This document shows, one piece after another, positions 1-10,936 of a DNA stretch of 64,000 nucleotides (the stretch's first letter is position 1; every line of letters starts with the position of its first letter). The notes beneath the pieces were generated by a model. That model worked only from the letters and a program-made list of their open reading frames with translations, searched no databases and was not told the DNA's origin. The DNA lies in NCBI RefSeq assembly GCF_040869045.1, contig NC_090324.1:57751346-57815345 (forward strand). Direction: 5' to 3'. Position numbers and translations under genes: made by a program. The stretch is from Eurosta solidaginis (Eukaryota; Arthropoda; Insecta; Diptera; Tephritidae).

Positions 1-402
1 TCCCTCTCGGACATCGAGACACTTCAAACCTCTTCTGCTGAAACAATGTAGAACGAATTTGGAACAAAATGAACTCTCACTCAAACACATTTGATAGCTC
101 GGACTCCCTTTTTTCTATAAAAAATATTGTTCTCACCTCTCTAAATTAATGTATAATACGTTTGCTTCTGTTCTCTTTAAGTATTACGCTTGGCTGATGA
201 AATTTCTTCTGTAACTGAGCAGTCTCAGATCGTGACGCTTGACAAACCGCTGCCCATCAAAGACTCGGCAAAATAAAAAAAATAAAAAAAGTTATTATAT
301 ATATATATAAATCGATCGCGTGAACAGGATTAGCCTGGTTTCATTGGGCCACTTGAGGGCAGCGCGCTGCCACAACGTCCATTAAAAAAAAAAAAAAAAA
401 AA
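1..402 (+). mobile_element. 3' end of a non-LTR retrotransposon (LINE), copy 1
   Basis: Bases 1-402 match the 3' end of the fuller LINE at 14363-14779, with a few substitutions and a short deletion. They hold the last codons of ORF2, a 3' UTR with an AT dinucleotide run near 296-310, and a terminal poly(A) tract at 384-402. The poly(A) tail runs directly into Gypsy protease sequence, as in the second copy, so both copies descend from one insertion that was later duplicated. The rest of the element lies outside the window. Confidence 0.85.
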
Positions 403-414
403 TTCAAGCAGTCT

Positions 415-861
415 TACCGTCAGAGGAAATCCGGATGGCAAAGAACTTGTACTGGCTGTAGATACGGGAGCATCTCATTCCTTAATCCGATCTGACTTGG
501 TCAACAGGAGAGTAAAACCCTTACCTGGAGCAAGATTGCGTACGGTCACTGGCAAGTATAACCAAGTCCAGGGAGAAGTGGTATTTGAGGTCTTAATTGG
601 AAAGGTCACGATTCTAACAAATTCGTTGTGGCGGAGATTGTTGATGAAGTCATATTGGGAATGGACTTCTTAGTTGACCATGACATCAGGATCGACATGC
701 ACAGAAGGAATATGCGCTATAAGAACCAGGATATACCACTTAACTTCAGTTTTGAGAAAGGGTTCAGCAGTAAGCGAGTGCTGGTGGAGGAGATTCGACA
801 GAGACCACAAAAGTCAAAGAAAGTAAAGGGGGCAAAGATTGATGGAAAACACTGGCATTGA
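415..861 (+). pseudogene. Gypsy aspartic protease fragment, copy 1
   Basis: The region encodes a retropepsin-like domain: a VDTGA active-site motif near 455, then LPGARLRTVTG-like residues, and ILGMDFL near 650, the second conserved protease block. It would process the retrotransposon polyprotein. The reading frame needs at least one shift between the two blocks near 620. The stretch from 628 has no ATG start, so it is an internal part of a polyprotein. Compared with copy 2, bases coding about 17 residues are missing just before 850, giving an early stop at 859-861. Confidence 0.7.
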
Positions 862-870
862 CAAACCCTA

Positions 871-1374
871 ATGGATGCACTAAAACGAACGAAAGAATTT
901 CCCAGAAAGAATGCAAAGGTGGTTTCAAGCCTGGGCGCAACTACTGTTGGGAAACGTCGGAACGATACTGATTATGCGAAGCCAATCCGTCAAGCGCAAG
1001 CTCTACGAAGTAGTTCAATGGCCAAGCAACAGAGTGTGAGGGAGCGGTCCAGGATAAAGAGTAGTAGGATGAAACTCAGGTACGACAAAAACCATAGTTC
1101 GGAAGGTTTCCTGGAGGGAGATTTGGTAATGCTATACAACCCTCACCGGCGGAATAGTGTTCCATCCGAACTTTGGTGCAGTTGGAAAGGCCCGTACAGA
1201 GTTGTGAAGAAGATCAGTGAGGTCATCTACCGCATACAAACAATTGGGAAACCACGAAATAGAAGGGTGATTCATTTGGATAGGTTAGCAGCGGTTAGTT
1301 CGACAGATTTGTCTGATCAAAAGGAAGGAAGTGTGACGAATATTATCATCTCTAAGGTTATTAAAGCTACATAA
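871..1374 (+). pseudogene. Gypsy integrase C-terminal (GPY/F-type) fragment, copy 1
   Basis: The 167-residue reading frame ends in a typical Gypsy integrase C-terminus: RYDKN, EGDLVMLYNP, then WKGPYRVVKKI and RVIHLDRL near residues 70-135. This subdomain binds DNA or chromatin in Gypsy integrases. The catalytic core with its DDE residues is not present upstream. Instead protease-derived sequence directly precedes it, so the element has lost about 2 kb or more of pol. The frame runs past the normal pol end into the LTR because copy 2's stop is missing here. Confidence 0.75.
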
Positions 1375-1780
1375 ACACACTAATCATCATGTACACACAT
1401 ACATACAAGCAGCAGAGAGATACTTACAAACGCATGTCATCATCAGTTACTACTTCGCTCACATATACACACGCATATGGTTACACACTACAAATACACG
1501 CGCGTATGGCTGCTGACCAGGTAGAGGATTCTAGAAGAAAAAACATCTAGACATTTGGGCAGAGAGAATAAAAGGAGCAGAAGCTGAGTTGTCCGTAATC
1601 AGTTTGATTTAAGCACGCTATTGGTTGCGAAGTATAAGTGTTATTGTGAAGTACTATCAAAGTAGTCTAATAAAGACCATTTTTGCATCATTGAATATAG
1701 GAGTTATTTTTTCAACAGTTTAGCGATACGAACGTTAGTGGAAGGTGTAAAATAAGCGGAGTTTCAATAAATTCCTTACA
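1332..1780 (+). repeat. Gypsy-derivative 3' LTR, copy 1
   Basis: It starts TGTGACGAATATT after a purine-rich tract (AAAAGGAAGGAAG), as expected for a polypurine tract, and ends in TTACA. It matches the LTRs at 15765-16237 and 45068-45541. The TATA box seen in copy 2 is changed here (GAATAAAAGG near 1567), so promoter activity is probably reduced. Confidence 0.75.
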
Positions 1781-2899
1781 ATATACTGTTTCTGCATTTG
1801 TATATTCAATTATTATATGTCAAGTACGTATGTACAAACCTCATTATCTTTGTTTATTTTAGAAAGCTTAAGTCGGCATTTATTGCAAATTCATTGTTCC
1901 ATCGTTTTTTTGTTACAGGTATATGCAGCGTCAATAAGTGTTTTTTTTTTACTTTTCTCAGAGTTCCGTAGTTTTTGGTGTTTGGGTGCGGGCACAAATC
2001 AAATGGATTAAAACATTTAACTTTCGGCATTTTCCTAATAATATTTATTTAAAACTCGCAATAATAAAACAAGAACTTTCTGTATTAAGGATATGAACAA
2101 TGTTTCTCTATTGAAATAAAATTTAATTCTGGTTTCTATTTACAATCTTACATCTACTTATACTAATTCTGACATAAATAATAATTTCGTAAAACTAGCT
2201 ACCGGCTAAGTGATTAGTAGGTTTGTTTACAAGTACATATATATATATATGTATGGTGTAGTTAAGTTGACCATGCATGCATACACAAGCAGACGTTATT
2301 TTTGTTATTGTGAAGTCTAATAAAGAAAATTTTTGTATTATTGAATATTGGAGTTATTTATTCAAAAGTTTAGCAATACGAACGTTAGTGGAAGCTATAA
2401 AATAAGAGGAGTTTCACTAAATTCGTTACAATATATTGTTTCTGAATTTGTATATTCAATTCTTATATGTGCAAGTATATACAAACTTCATTATCTTTGT
2501 TTATTTTAAATAGCTTAAGTCGGCGTTTGTTCCAAATTCGTTGTTCCATCGCTTTTTTGTTATAGGTATAAACAGCGTCAATAAGTGTTTTTTTTTTTAC
2601 TTTTCTCAGAATCCCGTAGTTTTTGGTGTTTGGGTGCGGACACAAATCAAATGGATTAAAACATTTAACTTTCGGCATTTTCCTAATAATATTTATTTAA
2701 AACTCGCAATAATAAAACAAGAACTTTCTGAATTAAGGAAATGAACAATGTTTCTCTATTGAAATAAAATTTAATTCTGTTTTCTATTTACAATCTTACA
2801 TCTACTTATACTAATTCTGACATAAATAATAATTTCGTAAAACTAGCTACCTGCTAAGTGATTAGTAGATTTGTTAACAAGTACGTATACATATACCTA
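1781..2899 (+). repeat. Two tandem ~0.6-kb units, each joined to an LTR-end fragment
   Basis: The sequence after the LTR occurs twice in a row (about 1781-2310 and 2435-2899). The second unit is preceded by ~130 bp of LTR 3'-end sequence (about 2305-2434). The same two-unit arrangement recurs at 16238-17370 and 47500-48610. Each unit carries a decayed minus-strand reading frame with a CFNPF...LRKV pattern, and ends with an AT-rich stretch and a GACCATGCATGCATACAC block. Confidence 0.75.
2463..2678 (-). pseudogene. Exon-like fragment with CFNPF...H...LRKV...CNKxRLKLSK pattern
   Basis: The 71-residue frame begins MPKVKCFNPFDLCPHPNTKN and continues with LRKV and, near residue 50, a WNKRRLKLFK stretch that reads ICNKFRLKLSK in the copy at 16270-16452. 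Cys-Asn-Pro-Phe, a spaced His, an LRxV motif and a final CNxCR-like motif resemble the N-terminal putative zinc-binding exon of a poorly described arthropod gene family that I recall but cannot name. In this copy the second Cys pair is mutated. Function is not assigned. Confidence 0.35.
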
Positions 2900-3895
2900 C
2901 AGTGAAATTCCCCATTACGGACAGTCCTTATAACCGGACAGCTCGAATAACCGGACAAATTTTAGGCAAGCAGGTTTTTCATTAATTTTTTCATACAAAT
3001 ATCATCCTAATAAACGGACACTCTAATAACCGGATGCGGAAAAAGTATTTCAAACCATTTTCATACAAAAAATTTCTCATAAAGGGAAAAAATTCAAAAC
3101 TATCAAAAGCAAGCTTTGTTGTTCATTATAAAAATGAAATAGGTGATTCCCCTTTTAACATGTATGCACACATTCAATCCGTGTGTTTCAAATTAAGGGC
3201 AGTTTTCCATTCAGTTTGTTAAGTCAGTTGCATGCGAATGGTTGCCTTCAAAGTTCGTAATAATAAGGCGCCGAAAAAGAAAGGTACTTTCGATTAAAAA
3301 AAAATGGAAATTATTAATGTTTTCGAAAAAGATAAATTATCAGTATCTGGAGTTGCAAAAAGGTAAAGTATAGTGAGCCCACAATTTTAATGATAGCAGG
3401 TACACATTTCTTTTGCTTTCAAAGGTTCAATATTTGCAAAACACAAGCTGCTGAAAAGAAAAAATTCATTCTAAATGGGAGTCTTGAGTTAATGTTCATC
3501 AAAAGCGAAGTTTTCTTAAAGAAGGCGCTAAAATAGACAAGATGTGTTTTAGTTGGCTCTCTAAGGCCAGAGGTAAAAAAGTTCCGACTTCTGGACCCAT
3601 TTTGAAAGCAAAGGCAATGGAAATTGCAGGCAAACTGGGTTTATCTAATTTTAATGCTTCAGATGGTTGGTTAAACAAATGGCGAATAAGGAATAATGTT
3701 ACTTTCAAATGCGTATCTGGTGAAGCTGAAGATATAAAGCAGGATGGTGTCAAACAATTTAGGACAAAACTGCCATCCCTGTTGACCGGTTACAAGCCTC
3801 AAGATATTTACAACGCAGACGAAAGTGGGGTTTTTCTTTCGTGTCTTGCGAAACGTGAGGCTAAAGTATATCGAACAAGTAAGGAAGTCTAAGTT
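2900..3895 (+). mobile_element. Pogo/Tigger-like DNA transposon (family A), truncated copy 1
   Basis: The left terminal inverted repeat begins CAGTGAAATTCCCCATTACG at 2900 after a TA dinucleotide and contains repeated TAACCGGACA motifs typical of Tigger/pogo ends. The element breaks off at about 3865-3895, where it joins a different repeat (CAAGTAAGGAAG...). The intact-ended copy at 45589-47495 shows the full length is about 1.5 kb without its nested MITE. Confidence 0.8.
3241..3864 (+). pseudogene. Pogo/Tigger family A transposase, N-terminal half, copy 1
   Basis: The coding sequence starts at the KAPKKKG-like HTH segment (from 3241) and is interrupted by a probable spliceosomal intron (donor GGTAAAG near 3361, acceptor TTTCAAAG near 3423). 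It continues with a CENP-B-type DNA-binding region (MCFSWLSKAR... GWLNKWRIRNN, from 3542) and reaches the first catalytic Asp in YNADESG near 3822. It then runs into unrelated sequence, so the rest of the DDE domain is missing. Family transposases cut and paste the element using three acidic residues; only the first survives here. Confidence 0.75.
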
Positions 3896-4080
3896 CGGGT
3901 GAAACCGAGCATTACATACCCAGCTGTACACTTGAAATGCTGTTTTTGTTTGTTTTGTGTGCTTAATAGTGTTAGAAGGCTGCGCAATAATACATATACA
4001 TATGGTTCTTACAGGTCATTTCAACGGAGATCAAATGTCAATAAATGAACAAGTTTCAAAGAGAATTTTAGGCTCACTTC
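3866..4080 (+). repeat. Fragment of CAAGTAAGG-type interspersed repeat and junction sequence
   Basis: Bases 3866-4005 match the left end of the repeats at 37066-37215 and 57675-57830 (AACAAGTAAGGAAGTCTAAG, then a CCCAGCTGTACAC block). About 60 bp after that has no match I can see elsewhere in the window. Confidence 0.6.
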
Positions 4081-5361
4081 GCTCTCTACTTTGTACTTAT
4101 GACGATGGTGCCACTTGTTAAAAAAAACATCAAAATAAGAAAACCATCAAATCGAAAAAACACACAAAATGGGAAAACAATAAAAAACTAGTTTTTCAGC
4201 TATCAATACAAAACGAATTTACTGTGCAAAAAATTATGAGATACCGGGACCCCCATTTATCGGGTACAATTTTGCAACTTCTCGTCCAAGCGAAATGCAA
4301 AATTGCGCCCTCTTGTTGCAAAAGAACAGGATTTCTCCAAAGTTAGTAACATTTTGTTCATGTTTTCATGAATTTTCACTCACGCGAATGAATCTAATAA
4401 GATAATAAAAAACATCCCTTTTTAATATTGATATTTCCGACAAAATAAAAGTTTGAGTTGTTTTCGAATCGTTTCAACTTAAAGTGTTACGAAAATTAAA
4501 CTTGCCGAATTACATGCAAAGTTACTGCAGTGGTGAATTACCTTCCTGCGATTTGATTCTTTACTTTTCTATAACTTACAAGTTCTCTTTTTAAAATGTT
4601 ACGTCAAACATTTATACTACAAGTTTTGTTCGAAACAATCAAGTGTGGCAATTACATGCGAGAGTAGAAATTGAGAATGAGCTGAGATGCAACTGAAAGA
4701 ATTGAGAATCAGTTTTGTGACTACTATTTTCATTTCTATATTCATATGTATGTATATGTAGCAAGCATGCGTATTTATGTATTCACATATTTACGTATTT
4801 ATATAGCGGCCGCCATGGTGTGATGGTAGCGTACTCCGCCTAACACACAGAAGACCATGGGTTCACACCCCGGGAAAAGCAACATCAAAATTTTAGAAAC
4901 AAGCTTTTTCAATTAGAAGAAAAATTTTCTAAGCGGTGTCGCCCCTTGGCAGTGTTCGGCAAGCACTCCGAGTGTATTTCTGCCTGAAATACTCTCAGTG
5001 AAAACTCATATGCCTTGCAGATGCCGCTCGGGCTCGGAATAAAACAAGTAGGTCGCGTCCCGCCAATTTGTAAGCAAAATTAAAAAGGAGCACGACTCAA
5101 ATTTGAAGAGAAGTTCGGCCTTCGGAGGTTATCGCGCCTTACATTTGTTTATTTATATGGCAACATAGGTACTTTCATACAAAGCTGTCACAACAACTTT
5201 TTTTTGTTCATTTGACTACTAAAACGGTCAATTACGAATCAACTATTTGTGCGCAGTTGATTCAACATCTTGTTGCGATGGATAAAAATTGACAGAAATT
5301 TCGGTTGAATTAACCCGTGCTTCGGCTGATTTTACCAGTCTTTTATTTCAGTGTATCAAAG
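4081..5361 (+). repeat. Duplicated segment (partner of 41430-42695)
   Basis: From GCTCACTTCGCTCTCT to TTCAGTGTATCAAAG the sequence matches 41430-42695 apart from small indels. It contains a SINE and no open gene. At its right end both copies join the same truncated Gypsy 5' LTR, so the block was duplicated together with the Gypsy element. Only copy 2 later received pogo B, at the TA at 5362-5363. Confidence 0.8.
4806..5150 (+). mobile_element. tRNA-derived SINE, copy 1
   Basis: The ~345-bp repeat starts GCGGCCGCCATGGTGTGATGG. It carries an internal RNA polymerase III promoter: an A-box-like TGGTGTGATGGTAGCG near 4816 and a B-box GGTTCACACCC at 4860-4870 (tRNA consensus GGTTCGANTCC). Spacing of ~45 bp fits a tRNA-derived head. 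The body ends ATCGCGCCTTACATTTG. About 10 bp (TAAAATCTCT) present in the copy at 42126 is deleted here. From memory, closely similar SINEs are abundant in tephritid genomes. Confidence 0.8.
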
Positions 5362-5363
5362 TA

Positions 5364-8300
5364 AGGTAAGTGCACCCATTCCCGTGCTAGCCCCCAAACT
5401 CCGTGCTATTTTTGGTAAAAAAGTTTGAAGCAGAAAAATAAGGAAATGAAACAATTTTTCTAATAAAAAAAAATTTAAGAATAGATCAAAACTGTTAACA
5501 TTTGAAAATTCTTACTTGTCAGTCTCAAAGATACATTTTTTAAATAAGATTTGCATTCAATTATCAGTTGACTATAAACTTTTGTTCAGAAGGCATGCGT
5601 CAGTGTATATCGTTAGTGGAATTGCTAAGAGTGTTGTGACATATTCTTAAGAGTTTTACCTTTAATTGGTAAGTATTAATATATAATTTCCTTCAGAAAT
5701 TAAAAGTTTTAAGTGTTTTCGATATGAATTCATGTATTAAAGCCCGTGTATAATAAAAAAGTTATTAAGAATTTTAATTTTAAAATAGCACGTAATTAGG
5801 AGCATTATTTTTTTGAGGTGCACCTATTTACGTGCTTAGAACGGAATTAGGAACATTTAGATCTTATGGTTTTGTTAATTTTTTATAATAAGATGTATAT
5901 TTTTACAAGATTTGCAAATTATAATAAGTAACTAATTTCATACACATTATCATGGCCTATTTCCGCGCAACTATTTTTTCAAAACTACGGGAGTTTACAA
6001 AGCCGAAAGTTATGGTCGAACAGCTAATATTTGGGAAAATTATACAAAAAGTTAATAAAGAAAATATTAAAAATTTTGTCTAAATATACATGTTTTGTGC
6101 ATATATACGGATTATAATCATATAAAATATTGTCTCAATATAATAATTTAGAAAAAATTTCTTTTTGGTACCTGCTGAAGAGAAAACGTATAGACCGGAA
6201 TTAGGCTCATTAATTTTGTGCATGTTCCTAATTACGTTATACTATAGGCACACAGAACCGCATATTTTTAGTGATATAATAATAAAACAGGACGCAACTA
6301 GTATCATAATATGCCGAAGTATTCACCTACTTGTTTACAGTTAGCTATTGAGGCTGTGGAAAAGGGCCATATGACCTGCTACAGAGCATCAAAAATATAT
6401 GGAATTCCCAGACAGACGTTATTGGACAAAATCAAGAAGAAGTATACCAAAAAGCCAACCTCAGGCCCCCTTCCAGTTCTGTCGACAGAAGAAGAGGCTT
6501 TCCTATAACTAAAGATCAGCTTACAAACTCCGTGGGAAATTTGGTTAAGGAACTCAAACGGCTAAACACTTTTACAAATGGTATTCCAGGAAGAAAATGG
6601 TTCAAAGGTTTTTTAAAAAGAAACCCGTCCTTGAGCCAACGAATGTCTCAATGCTTAACAGCTTCCCGAGCTTCAGTAACGGAATCTTCCATAAGGAATT
6701 GGTTCGAGAGAGTCGAGACTTATATGAAAGACAATAACTGTCTAGATGTACTGGAAGATCCATCAAGGATCTTTAACTGTGATGAATTAGCATTTTTCCT
6801 GTGCCCAAAAGGTCAAGCCGTGTTAACTAAACGCGGTGCTAAGCACGTTTACATCAGATCAGGTAATGATGAAAAAGAATGTCTAACGTTGTCTATAGGA
6901 GCATCCGCAGATGGAAAAATGATGCCGTCGTTTGCCCTTTTCCCCTATAAACGCTTCCCACCAAACATTATGGCGAAATATCCTAAAAGCTGGGCCATTG
7001 GCAAATCTGACTCAGGCTGGATGACCGGAGAAACCTTTTTTGAATATATCGCAAACGTATTTTATAATTTTCTGTTGGAAATGAAGGTAAAACTTCCTGT
7101 CGTTTTATTTTTGGATGGGCACGTATCCCATATATCTCTACCTCTCAGCGAATTTTGCAAGAAACATGGCATTATCCTAATTGCACTTCTTCCAAATTCA
7201 ACGCACTTGTTACAGCCCATGGACGTTGGAATTTTTCACTGTTTGAAAAGCGTTTGAAAAAGGAAGTACAAGATTGGAGAATTACAAATAATGGACAGCG
7301 AATGAAACGTGATGATTTCGGTCCAGCTATAGATAAATGTATAACATCGTCGATTACTACTGATGTGATACAGAGTGCTTTCAGAGCTTGTGGTTTGTAT
7401 TCAATGCAGATGCAGTTGCTTACCATAAAATTTAAAAAACGGGCATGCAAAATCCCATCATTGCCGATAATGTTGAAGATGTGATTAATAGTGAAGAACA
7501 ACAACCACATCAATGTGACCTGATGAAATTATTTGAAAAGCGATTAGAAGATGAGAAAATAAAGTTATTTAACGAGTGCGATGGAATATGGACTGGTGAT
7601 ATTAAAGACGAAAATTTGTACTACTTTTGGAAAAATTTGAAGAAGGCAATGGGATTGCGCCTTTAAGCGGGTTTACTAGTCTATTGGCGGGCTGGTGTGG
7701 CTCAATCGATATAGTTGACATGAGCATTGACTTCCTTGATTTATGTGGGAAAGTAAGTGACTTAGATTCTTCTCAAAATGTCCCTTTGAGATGTTCAACT
7801 CCAACTTGCAACGTAATGGATACTCAATCTTATGTGCACAAAGAAATAAACGCTTCTAATTTAGCCGTTGAAAATGGTGCTAATGATGCTTTAAAGGACA
7901 ATCAAAATTACAATAACAGGTTGATAGATAACCTCGTGCCACTTAATAACGATTTGCTTAACCTCCACAAAGGAGGAATTTCCAACACCCTTCAAAAACG
8001 CTCTTTTCTGGCCTGAACCTTCTTCAACCGATCAGAAGAAGAAACAAGTGAAGAAGAAGCTCACTCCAACTGTGGTAATAGCTTCAGACTATATGGAATA
8101 TCAACGACGCTTGGTTGAGGAAAAACAGGAAAAACTTCAGAAAATGGCTTTAAAGAGAGAAACAAAAGAAAAGAAATCAAAGGAAAAACTTCGGAAAACA
8201 GCCCTGAAAAAAGCATCAAAAGAAAAGGAGCCACGTGAAAAAGTAAATCTGGAAAAATCTTTACTTCCTGAAAAATACTATAATGAAGGAGACTTTGTCG

Positions 8301-9284
8301 TTATCCAGTATGAAGGAGAAAAGTTTCCCGGAAAAGTTTTAAAAGTTATCAGTGGAGATCCTTTAAAATTTAAAATAAAAACTATGTCTATGAGCGGATT
8401 TAATTGGCGTTGGCCAAAAAAAGACGATATTCTTGACTATGAAGCAGACGAAATATTAAAAAAAATTAATCCGCCTCAGCCAATAAATAAAAGAGGAATA
8501 TTTTCAATAAACGACTTAAATTAATTCACATAACTTTTTTTAAACAAATTTTTCTTTGTTTTATAAGCTATTTGCATGTATAATGTTCAGTTTTATCATA
8601 TAATTTGTAATTTCAATATACAACTTTTAATTTTTTTATATAATTATAGTAAAACGATTTGAATACTTAAAGTAAGTTTTAATTACTTTTGCTTTCATGA
8701 CTTTAACGGAACACAACTTCTGAAAATGTTCAAATTATTCAAAATATGTTAATTTACTACGTACATATATGAAATCTTAAGTACGTAATCTAAATAATAC
8801 GTAGTTAGCAATGATTTTACTTTTTAAATTACTTTTTCTCTAGTCAACACTAGAAACTAATGAATTTTTCTGTTTTTTTTTTTTATTGCTGTATCGATAA
8901 AATTTGTTTTTATGTTTTGAATAAATAAATAAAGTACATAGGAATGTACTTTGTACCCAAATGGATTGTCTTTTTCCAAAAATATTTAAAATATAACCGC
9001 AAACCCATTTTTTTAAATTTATAACGGAAATAGGAACGCTTTTGCACGCAGTTAGGAACCGGCCCAAATTTTCGCACGGATTTGGGAACAAAATACGTTT
9101 GTCGAAATATGCGTATAAAGCGTAAAGTTGAAAGAATTTTTTTTTTTTAATAAACATCGTAAAGTCCGCGACAGATATCTGAACCCACAGAAATAAGAAT
9201 GGATTTCAACTGCTTTTTGCTGGGCCAAGATATCACTTTAAACGTGTGCATGTCTTAATAGTACGTAAATAGGTACACTTACCT
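5364..9284 (+). mobile_element. Pogo-like DNA transposon (family B), 3.9 kb
   Basis: The ends form inverted repeats: AGGTAAGTGCACCCATTCCC at the left, and at the right the complement of AGGTAAGTGTACCTATTTAC, each ~25 bp. TA is duplicated at 5362-5363 and 9285-9286. The uninterrupted target survives at 42691-42700 (AAAGTAGTC), which proves the boundaries. Several subterminal copies of a CACGnAATTAGGAnC-like motif lie near both ends. The interior encodes a psq-HTH plus DDE transposase with a few lesions. Bases 5400-6300 and 8530-9260 are AT-rich and non-coding apart from these motifs. Confidence 0.88.
6311..8524 (+). pseudogene. Pogo-type DDE transposase (family B) with frameshifts
   Basis: The frame starts MPKYSPTCLQLAIEAVEKGH with a pipsqueak-type helix-turn-helix (residues ~1-50), stops at 6506, and resumes at 6517 with the CENP-B-like FPITKDQL...GRKWFKGFLKRNP block. 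The DDE domain follows (6532-7257) with all three acidic positions: FNCDE near 6775, FLDGH near 7115 and LQPMDVGIF near 7210. A one-base loss near 7255 (TTTGG to TTTG) ends this frame. The conserved EVQDW...FRACGLY region continues in another frame to 7400. A C-terminal tail spans 7445-8524 in three further frames, including an FWPEPS block near 8010 and a Lys/Glu-rich coiled coil (8048-8260). It would catalyse cut-and-paste transposition. The catalytic core looks recently active. Confidence 0.85.
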
Positions 9285-9286
9285 TA

Positions 9287-9390
9287 GTCTAACAAAGAAC
9301 ATTTTTGCATTATTGAATAGTTATTTATTCAACAGTTCCGTATTGCTGAACTGTTAGTAAAATAAGCAGAGTTTCACTAAATTCGTTACA
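9287..9390 (+). repeat. Remnant of Gypsy-derivative 5' LTR, copy 2
   Basis: About 104 bp matching the 3' end of the LTR (GTCTAACAAAGAACATTTTT... to TTCGTTACA). The first ~350 bp of the LTR, including the promoter, are missing and replaced by the duplicated segment upstream. Pogo B sits inside the remnant. Confidence 0.75.
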
Positions 9391-9449
9391 ATTTGTGTCA
9401 GAAGAGGAATTGTTGAATAAATTCTGAAGATTTCGAATACAACTTGGAC

Positions 9450-10936
9450 ATGGCAAAGTTAAGTGAATTAAGGTGTCAGCAACTGAAAAAGGAGTTGGAG
9501 AACCGTGGATTGAATAGAATCGGCAATAAGATCGAATTTCAAGCACGGCTACGAGACGCTATGGAGTCGCAAGGAATTAATGTGGACGATGATGTCCTTC
9601 ATCCTGATGGGAACGAGACAACAACAAAAATTTAAGAGAAAAACGAAAAATCGCAGACAGTTACGAGCACAGACTTGAACACGATTTTGACTGCAATATC
9701 TGCTCAAACATCGACAGTGTCATATCAACTGGCAGACCAGAATACAAGTATGTCGTCCCAACTGGAATCACAGGAGACACGTATAACATCTAAAATGGAA
9801 GCACAGGAGTCACGCATTTCAGAAATGCCGTCGCAAATGTCATCTCAGCTGGAATCGCAGGAGAACCGTATAACATCGAAGATTGAAGCACAAGAGACGC
9901 ATATTTCAGAAATGTCGATACAGATTACATCTAAAATTGAAGCACAAGAGGCACGAATTCCGAAAGGTCCGCGCAAATTTCAGCGCAGATATCATCGCAG
10001 ATTTCTGCTCAACTGAAAGAGCAAGAAGGACGTATTTCCTCGAAGTTGGAGGCGCAAGATCGAAGACAAAGTCAATGCCGAGATTGAAATATTGAGAGGT
10101 CATATACAGGAGTTGCAACTAAATCGCCCAGCAGTTTCAGCGAGTAATCCAAAGGTAAAAACTCCACCTCCGGTTCTGTTCCTTTCCAGGTCTTTAAGCT
10201 ATAGTTTGAAAAGACCGCAGCAGTGAACAACTGGAATGCTGAAGATAAATTTGAAGCTCTATTCGTAGCACTGAAGGGGCCAGCAGCCGAAATCCTACAG
10301 ACTATTCCCGAAGGAGAGCGGAACAACTATGAAGCGTTGATGGCTGGTATATAACGGCGATATGGAATCGAGCATAGGAGACAGATATACCAAATGGAGT
10401 TACTGAACCGCTTCCAGAGGCCTGGTGAAACATTGCAAGAGTTTGCGTCGGATGTTGAAAGGCGGGCACTTTAGCGAATGCGGACTCACCCGTGGAATAT
10501 ACCGAAAGGGTAAAAATCCAGAGCTTTATTAATGGAATACGGGATATCGAAACGAAGCGAGCGACATACGCAAACCCAAAACCTACATTCACAGAAACGG
10601 TATCACATCCTCTGATTGAGGAAAAAGCATCGCTTCTGTGTAAGCCAGCGTTCAAGGCACGCCGTGTGGAGGTAGAAAGGCCAGACTAAATGAAGACGAT
10701 ATTGGAGGCGCTGAAAAGATCGCAAAAGTGGAGTGAAAGAGTTACCAAATGCTTCAAATGCGGGAAGCCCGGTCACATTGCACGTTATTGAGATCTTGGT
10801 CCTATTGGTTTCAACAGCATGGGTGGTCTTAATAACAAAGCTGGAGGGGATGAGCAAGAGCGAGTCAGATGTAGAGATCGAGAGCTAGCTACAATTATTG
10901 AATGTCCTGTGATATCTGTGTCGCAAATTGGAAGGA
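9450..10936 (+). pseudogene. Gypsy gag with SAP domain, coiled-coil repeats, capsid and zinc knuckle, copy 2
   Basis: From ATG 9450 the frame reads MAKLSELRCQQLKKELENRG, a SAP DNA-binding motif (residues ~3-37). After a frame break near 9635, bases 9675-10080 encode a run of near-repeats of SQLESQETRITSKMEAQE type, predicted as a coiled coil. A capsid-like gag region follows (10160-10700, e.g. RRQIYQMELLNRFQRPGE). Near 10750 comes a CCHC knuckle CFKCGKPGHIAR whose last Cys codon is a stop here. Several frameshifts break the gene. SAP at the N-terminus is unusual for gag and may tether the particle or pre-integration complex to DNA; that role is inference. The LINE interrupts right after this region. 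Confidence 0.75.

Larger units (their letters stand above)
403..1780 (+). mobile_element. Internally deleted Gypsy-type LTR element, 3' part, copy 1
   Basis: This stretch runs from the aspartic protease through a protease-integrase junction to a 3' LTR. Reverse transcriptase, RNase H and the integrase core are absent. The same structure recurs at 14780-16237 and 44118-45541, so the internal deletion predates the duplications. The 5' part is cut off by the nested LINE and the window edge. Confidence 0.8.

Noticed and set aside
4816..4880. A functional tRNA gene
   Set aside because: The A and B boxes belong to a SINE head; there is no complete cloverleaf or anticodon arm, and the same sequence continues into the SINE body in both copies.
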